A stretch of DNA of 64,000 nucleotides from Streptomyces sp. NBC_00536 (GTDB lineage Bacteria; Actinomycetota; Actinomycetes; Streptomycetales; Streptomycetaceae). The notes under the pieces were generated by a model. It saw nothing but the letters and a program-made list of their open reading frames with translations, was not told the origin of the DNA and searched no databases. This document shows, one piece after another, positions 60,194 to 64,000 of this stretch (positions are counted from its first letter, which is position 1; every line of letters begins with the position of its first letter). Both the position numbers and the translations under genes were made by a program. Where the stretch lies: assembly GCF_036346295.1 (NCBI RefSeq), contig NZ_CP107819.1, positions 8,060,001 through 8,124,000 of the forward strand, in the 5' to 3' direction.

Positions 60194-60684
60194 CACCCGC
60201 CCCTGGCTGCAGGATGGCCCGCTCGGAGGCCATTCCTACGGCCGGGCCGCGTACGCCCCGGCCCCGCCACGCCTGTCGTGCCGCTGATGACGTAAACGCT
60301 GGCCGAACGGCGGCCAGCAGCGCTGCCCTTCGCGTCACGGACATGCACGGGACCTGAACTTCCAGTTCAGAGGCTCTTCTACGCACGCGACGCCCGGATA
60401 CCCGACGACGTCCACTCCACCCGCCAGGACTACGAGCACAGCGCCAGCGCCCGCCTCGTGCGGGATCGGACCCAGCTGCCCCACAGCTCAGCAGCCCAGC
60501 CCAGCCCAGCCCAGCCCAGGAACGGGAACCTCGGTCGGGCTACGGCCTGCGCCCGTCCCAACCCCTGCAGAAGTCTTGCCGCGACGAAACGATCCGTCAT
60601 GCCAACCCCCACAGTCGCGATCAGCCCGAGCAGCGCGGGACTCCGTCCGAGCCGCGCGGGACCCCGTACTCATATCCTGAGCTG
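60194..60684. other. Gene-free stretch with possible remnant and 5-bp repeat
   Basis: No intact gene. A short coding-like scrap near 60380-60490 reads FYARDARIPDDVHSTRQDYE, with neither start nor continuation, and is followed by a CAGCC tandem repeat of about five copies (60493-60519). Confidence 0.4.
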
Positions 60685-61500
60685 ATGTACGAAACCTCAG
60701 CGACTCTGGCTGCCGCCCGCTGGCCGCTCGCCGCGTCCGCGGAGACCGACTGGCTGAGGGACCTGGCCGACGACGACGGGCTCACCGGGTTCATGCCGCC
60801 GGGGCTGCCCGATGCGGCCTGGGTGCTCCACTCCATGTACGAACACGAACTCGGGCCCTTCGACATGTCGTACCCCGAGTACCTGCGAGCCTTCCTGAAC
60901 AGCAAGAGCGCCGCCCCCGAGATCATCCCGGGCCTCGACCCCGCGGAAGTGGTCGACGATCCCTCGGTCACCTCCGCCAAGTCCCGGGGCGAGCACCCCG
61001 GAGCACGCTGGCACCGCCTGCACTGGGCGGAACTCACCAAGCGAACCGGGGATCCGGTGGTCCCCGAGGGTCACCTGCCCTGCCCCACCTCCTTCCCTTC
61101 GCTCTGCGGGCCGGGCCGCTGGCCGGTCGGCATCACGGCCCCTTCCGAGGGCAGCCTGGACCGTGCCGACTGGAACCGGCTGATCGAGATCCTCACCGAG
61201 CACAGCTCTCAGGGGCCGGACACCCGCTGCCTCGCCTACTACACCCCGCTGGGCCAAGGGGCGGAGGACTTCGACCACCTGCACGTCCGGGCGGGCCGGC
61301 TCGCGGACGCCGCGGCCTTGTACGACCACCCTGACGAAGAGTGGTGGACCCCGTCCAACCTCTGGGCTCACGACCGATCCTGGGTCCTGTGCACGGACTA
61401 CGACCTGTGGGCCACGAAGCTCTCCGGCCCGGCCCCACTCATCGAAGCCCTCCTCGACGACCCGGAGATCGAGGCCCTACGCCTTCCCTGGTCCCACTGA
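60685..61500 (+). CDS. Hypothetical protein, immunity-like
   Basis: The 271-residue acidic protein is rich in Trp, His and Asp (AWVLHSMYEHELGPFDMSYP, ARWHRLHWAELTKRTGDPVV, LGQGAEDFDHLHVRAGRLAD, SNLWAHDRSWVLCTDYDLWA). It has no signal peptide or membrane segment. It looks like Streptomyces accessory proteins often found near toxin loci; the type VII effector locus starts 340 bases downstream. No firm family. Confidence 0.65.
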   Translation: MYETSATLAAARWPLAASAETDWLRDLADDDGLTGFMPPGLPDAAWVLHSMYEHELGPFDMSYPEYLRAFLNSKSAAPEIIPGLDPAEVVDDPSVTSAKSRGEHPGARWHRLHWAELTKRTGDPVVPEGHLPCPTSFPSLCGPGRWPVGITAPSEGSLDRADWNRLIEILTEHSSQGPDTRCLAYYTPLGQGAEDFDHLHVRAGRLADAAALYDHPDEEWWTPSNLWAHDRSWVLCTDYDLWATKLSGPAPLIEALLDDPEIEALRLPWSH

Positions 61501-61841
61501 ATCCGACCACCCGAGGCAGGATCGACCAGGCCGTGCCGAAGGGGCCGGCAGATCGCCGCAGCGCGGCCAGGGCCCACGGCGTGCGGTCTCACCAAGGACG
61601 AGACGGCCGAACTGCGCACCTGGGCCCAGCGCTGGGTGAACGACCTCGACCAGCGCCTGCACCACGACAACAGCCACGACAACGCCCCCGACAGCGGCGG
61701 CCACGGCATCTGACGGTCCACCAAGGATCCGCGCACACGCCCGACCGCCGAGTCGGCCGGGACTGGGGTTCCGGCCATAGACCCGGCCATAAACCCGGCC
61801 AACATTGCACGTGGAAAGGCTCGCGTGTCAGGATTCGGCCG
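61501..61841. other. Intergenic stretch with gene 3' fragment
   Basis: A short frame ending at 61713 reads GLTKDETAELRTWAQRWVND then LDQRLHHDNSHDNAPDSG to the stop. It has good codon bias but no start, so it is the 3' end of a lost gene. The rest holds the promoter region of the SseB gene. Confidence 0.4.
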
Positions 61842-62375
61842 GTGAGTGACAACGGGGAACACATACCGTCGCCGGTACGGCGCACCAGGCTTGCCGACTT
61901 GGCAGAAGCGGCCGACCAGCGAGGTCCGTCGAGCGGACCACCGGCGCCGCCCGCACCGCCTACCCCTCCGTACGTCGTCCCCGCTCCGGCAGTGGACGAG
62001 CCGCCCCTCGACGAGTCAGCCGCCGCGCGGCGACGGTTCGCGATCCTGCTGGGTGAATTCCGGCGTACGGCCGTACTCGTGCCGCTCGACGACCACGGCA
62101 GCCTGTGGACCGCGGACCAGGACGGGGTGCGGTGGATCTGCGCGTTCTCCGACGAGGAGACGCTGGCCGCCTTCGCCCGGGAGCAGGGGAGCGCCGGCCG
62201 CGAGTGGACCTACCAGAGGGTTCTGGGTGCGCGGCTGTTGGACGTGATGGTGCCGATGCTGCCCGGTCCGGGCGGCGTGGCGCTGGATGCGGGCACCCCG
62301 GACGGGATGCTCTTCCCGCCGGTCCGGGGCGTCGTCCCGGATGCCGTCGCCGTCGACCTTGAGGCGTCCCGATGA
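61842..62375 (+). CDS. SseB-domain protein of a type VII secretion effector locus
   Basis: The 177-residue protein has a Pro-rich N-terminal linker and an SseB N-terminal-like domain: RFAILLGEFRRTAVLVPLDD, SLWTADQDGVRWICAFSDEE and AREQGSAGREWTYQRVLGAR. In actinomycetes such proteins accompany WXG100/type VII secretion genes and may be chaperones or immunity-like partners. Its stop overlaps the ATG of the next gene, so the three genes form one operon. Confidence 0.85.
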   Translation: MSDNGEHIPSPVRRTRLADLAEAADQRGPSSGPPAPPAPPTPPYVVPAPAVDEPPLDESAAARRRFAILLGEFRRTAVLVPLDDHGSLWTADQDGVRWICAFSDEETLAAFAREQGSAGREWTYQRVLGARLLDVMVPMLPGPGGVALDAGTPDGMLFPPVRGVVPDAVAVDLEASR

Positions 62376-63043
62376 GCGGCGGCGGGGACGGGAGCGGCGG
62401 CGGCAACGGGCGGCCCGACCTCGAAGCCCCGGCCGAGGCGCTGGCGAAGATCGCGAAAGGTATCGACCTCGCGCACGCCGAGCTGAAGGACCTCGGGATG
62501 ATCGGCCAGGCATCGGCGGGCCGCGGCTTCTCGGGCCTCGCGCTGTCCGGGCTGGAACTCGGCGACGGCGCCCTGACCTCGGAGTTCGAGACGTTCTGCA
62601 ACCGCTGGGAGTGGGGCGTACGGGCGCTGACCCTGCGCGGGAACGCCTTCGCCCAGGAGGTCGGCCTGTCGGCCGGTTCGTTCGCGGAGCAGGAGCAGTA
62701 CATCAAGGACTCGTTCAAGATCGGCGTGAACTCCCTCAACGGGAATCCCCACCTGTCGGAGGACGACGTCAAGAAGATGAGCTGGGACAAGGTCAGCACA
62801 CAGATGGCGTACGACAATCCGGACTTCAGTGCAGAATCGTTTTCCCAGGCGAACCAGGACGTGAAGCAGACCTGGAAGGACACCGGCTACGACGTCATGG
62901 ACGCGCAGATGGACTCGATGGAGCGCTCCGGCCTCCTCGACCCGTCGGTGCGGGAGAAGGCGGACGAGAAGCTGCGCGAGACGTTCGACCCGTCGAAGCA
63001 AGCCGTGGCGCAGGCCGAGCAGCCGCGCTGGGGTGAGCGCTGA
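62372..63043 (+). CDS. WXG100-like secretion partner
   Basis: The 223-residue helical protein has a Gly-rich start, then helices with APAEALAKIAKGIDLAHAEL and an alpha-hairpin region (FNT-like FETFCNRWEWGVRALTLRG). The Trp-Glu-Trp-Gly turn resembles the W-x-G turn of ESX proteins. It overlaps both neighbours (ATGA with the gene before and TGATG with the gene after), giving tight coupling. It likely pairs with the downstream effector for type VII export. Confidence 0.75.
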   Translation: MSGGGDGSGGGNGRPDLEAPAEALAKIAKGIDLAHAELKDLGMIGQASAGRGFSGLALSGLELGDGALTSEFETFCNRWEWGVRALTLRGNAFAQEVGLSAGSFAEQEQYIKDSFKIGVNSLNGNPHLSEDDVKKMSWDKVSTQMAYDNPDFSAESFSQANQDVKQTWKDTGYDVMDAQMDSMERSGLLDPSVREKADEKLRETFDPSKQAVAQAEQPRWGER

Positions 63044-64000
63044 TGGTGAGCTGGGACAGTCTGGGCCGGCTCGCCGACAAGGGGATCGACCTCGTCGACA
63101 AGGGCATCGACAAGGGCAAGGAACTCGTCGGCGAAGGCATCGACAAGGCCACCGACGTCGTGGGGGAGGGCCTGGACAAGGTCGGCGCCCACGGCTGGGC
63201 GGACGCGGTCGAGGACTGGGGCGACGAGACCGCCTCCTCGCTCGGCGCGGAGATCGGCGAACAGCAGCTCGGCCAGACCGAAGAGGCCAACGAACTGGTC
63301 CACGGCAACCCCGGGAAGATCGCCGCGACGGTCAAGAACCTCCGCGACTTCCACCAGGCCTTCGACCTCGTCGGCGCCGGGATGAAGAGCCTGGACTCCG
63401 AGCACTGGAAGGGCGAGGCCGCCACCAGCTTCCGCGAGCACTTCCAGACCCTCCCCACGGACTGGCTCCACGCCTCGGACGCCTTCGAGAACGCCGCCAA
63501 GGCGCTGGAAACGTACTCCACCGCGGTCACCACCGCGCAGGGCAAGGCCCGCGAGGCCATCGCCCTCTACAAGGAGGGCACCCAGGACTCCAAGACGGCC
63601 GTCGACGCCTACAACAAGAAGGTCGACGCCTACAACGCGGCACGCAACAGCGCCAGCCCGCTCCCCGTCCCGGCCGAGTTCACCGACCCGGGCCAGGCCA
63701 AGCGCCAGCGCGCGCAGGAGATCCTCAAAGCCGCCCGCGAAGCCCGCAAGGAAGCCGCCACGACGGCCAAGAGCGCGGTCAGCGCCGCGATGGCCCACGC
63801 CCCCAAGGAGCCCACCGGCCGCGAGAAGGCCATGCTCGAAATCGGCGACTACGGCCTCGGCCAGAGCGTCGAACTGGCCCACTTCGGCGGCGGCATCGTC
63901 AAGGGCACCGCGGGCCTGGTCAACTTCGTACGCTCCGTGAACCCCACGGACGCCTACAACCTCACCCACCCGGCCGAGTACTACAAGAGCATCAACATGA
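63043..64000 (+). CDS. Putative type VII-secreted effector, N-terminal part (runs off window)
   Basis: At least 319 residues of a long protein are visible. After an amphipathic repeat region (DKGIDLVDKGIDKGKELVGE) comes a WXG100-like helical hairpin with HWKGEAATSFREHFQTL and long coiled helices (TYSTAVTTAQGKAREAIALY). This is the N-terminal secretion domain (T7SS signal type) of polymorphic toxins; the C-terminal toxin lies beyond the window edge. Its ATG overlaps the upstream stop codon. Confidence 0.85.
   Translation, partial: MVSWDSLGRLADKGIDLVDKGIDKGKELVGEGIDKATDVVGEGLDKVGAHGWADAVEDWGDETASSLGAEIGEQQLGQTEEANELVHGNPGKIAATVKNLRDFHQAFDLVGAGMKSLDSEHWKGEAATSFREHFQTLPTDWLHASDAFENAAKALETYSTAVTTAQGKAREAIALYKEGTQDSKTAVDAYNKKVDAYNAARNSASPLPVPAEFTDPGQAKRQRAQEILKAAREARKEAATTAKSAVSAAMAHAPKEPTGREKAMLEIGDYGLGQSVELAHFGGGIVKGTAGLVNFVRSVNPTDAYNLTHPAEYYKSINM

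Overview
The window reads as chromosome of a Streptomyces or close actinomycete relative. GC is very high with strong GC bias at third codon positions, GTG starts and GTGA/ATGA stop-start overlaps are common, and the families are typical of that group: arylamine N-acetyltransferase, PASTA-type kinase, SseB/WXG100-like secretion genes, DHA2 MFS pumps and WYL regulators. No rRNA or tRNA gene was found. Accessory and decaying material is dense (one insertion sequence, several pseudogenes, orphan immunity-like genes), as in a chromosome-arm or island region rather than the conserved core.

Layout. 1-12 kb: membrane protein, arylamine N-acetyltransferase, PhnA-like zinc-ribbon protein, an unexpected orphan flagellin with an upstream tandem YidB-like gene, an AsnC/Lrp-type regulator divergent from an M20 amidohydrolase, a MarR-like regulator behind a MerR/SoxR-type promoter, a trefoil inhibitor-like protein and a two-component system. 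12-20 kb: small acidic peptide, 2OG-Fe(II) oxygenase, EF-hand protein, secreted chitin-binding (CBM14) protein, class A penicillin-binding protein, MFS pump and its divergent ArsR-type regulator. 20-26 kb: flavodoxin, a PASTA-type pseudogene cut by an IS5-family element, DUF5713 gene, CRISPR-like units without cas genes, and a thiol dioxygenase/FAD protein operon. 26-33 kb: receptor Ser/Thr kinase, an HTH-NACHT-membrane NLR-like protein with two small followers, and an orphan toxin-like domain. 33-39 kb: a decaying operon (frameshifted gene, gutted exonuclease, MazG-like gene), glyoxalase and hypotheticals, one interrupted by TAG. 39-47 kb: SUKH-4 immunity protein, ABC exporter coupled to a 42-residue peptide, tandem GNAT, SDR, and AraC regulator divergent from a quinone-type reductase. 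47-51 kb: MarR/MFS efflux pair, a DUF1330 gene truncated exactly at a CRISPR-like repeat, and a membrane protein. 51-55.4 kb: a trypsin-STAND-TPR protein convergent with a Trypco2 gene, a candidate immune/conflict module. 55.5-61.5 kb: hydrolase, thioredoxin-fold protein, MarR and WYL regulators, glyoxalase and monooxygenase remnant. 61.8-64 kb: SseB-domain gene, WXG100-like gene and the start of a large putative type VII-secreted effector.

How it fits together. Three themes recur: conflict biology (two NLR-like NTPases, Trypco2, SUKH-4, orphan toxin domain, T7SS effector locus); small detoxification/redox genes each with a divergent or linked regulator (Lrp/M20, MarR/MFS, AraC/MDR, WYL/glyoxalase); and genome erosion. 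The most unusual items are the orphan flagellin/YidB pair, the dispersed one-spacer CRISPR-like units, and the trypsin-STAND/Trypco2 island. Functions are inferred by reading the translations; no database search was run.
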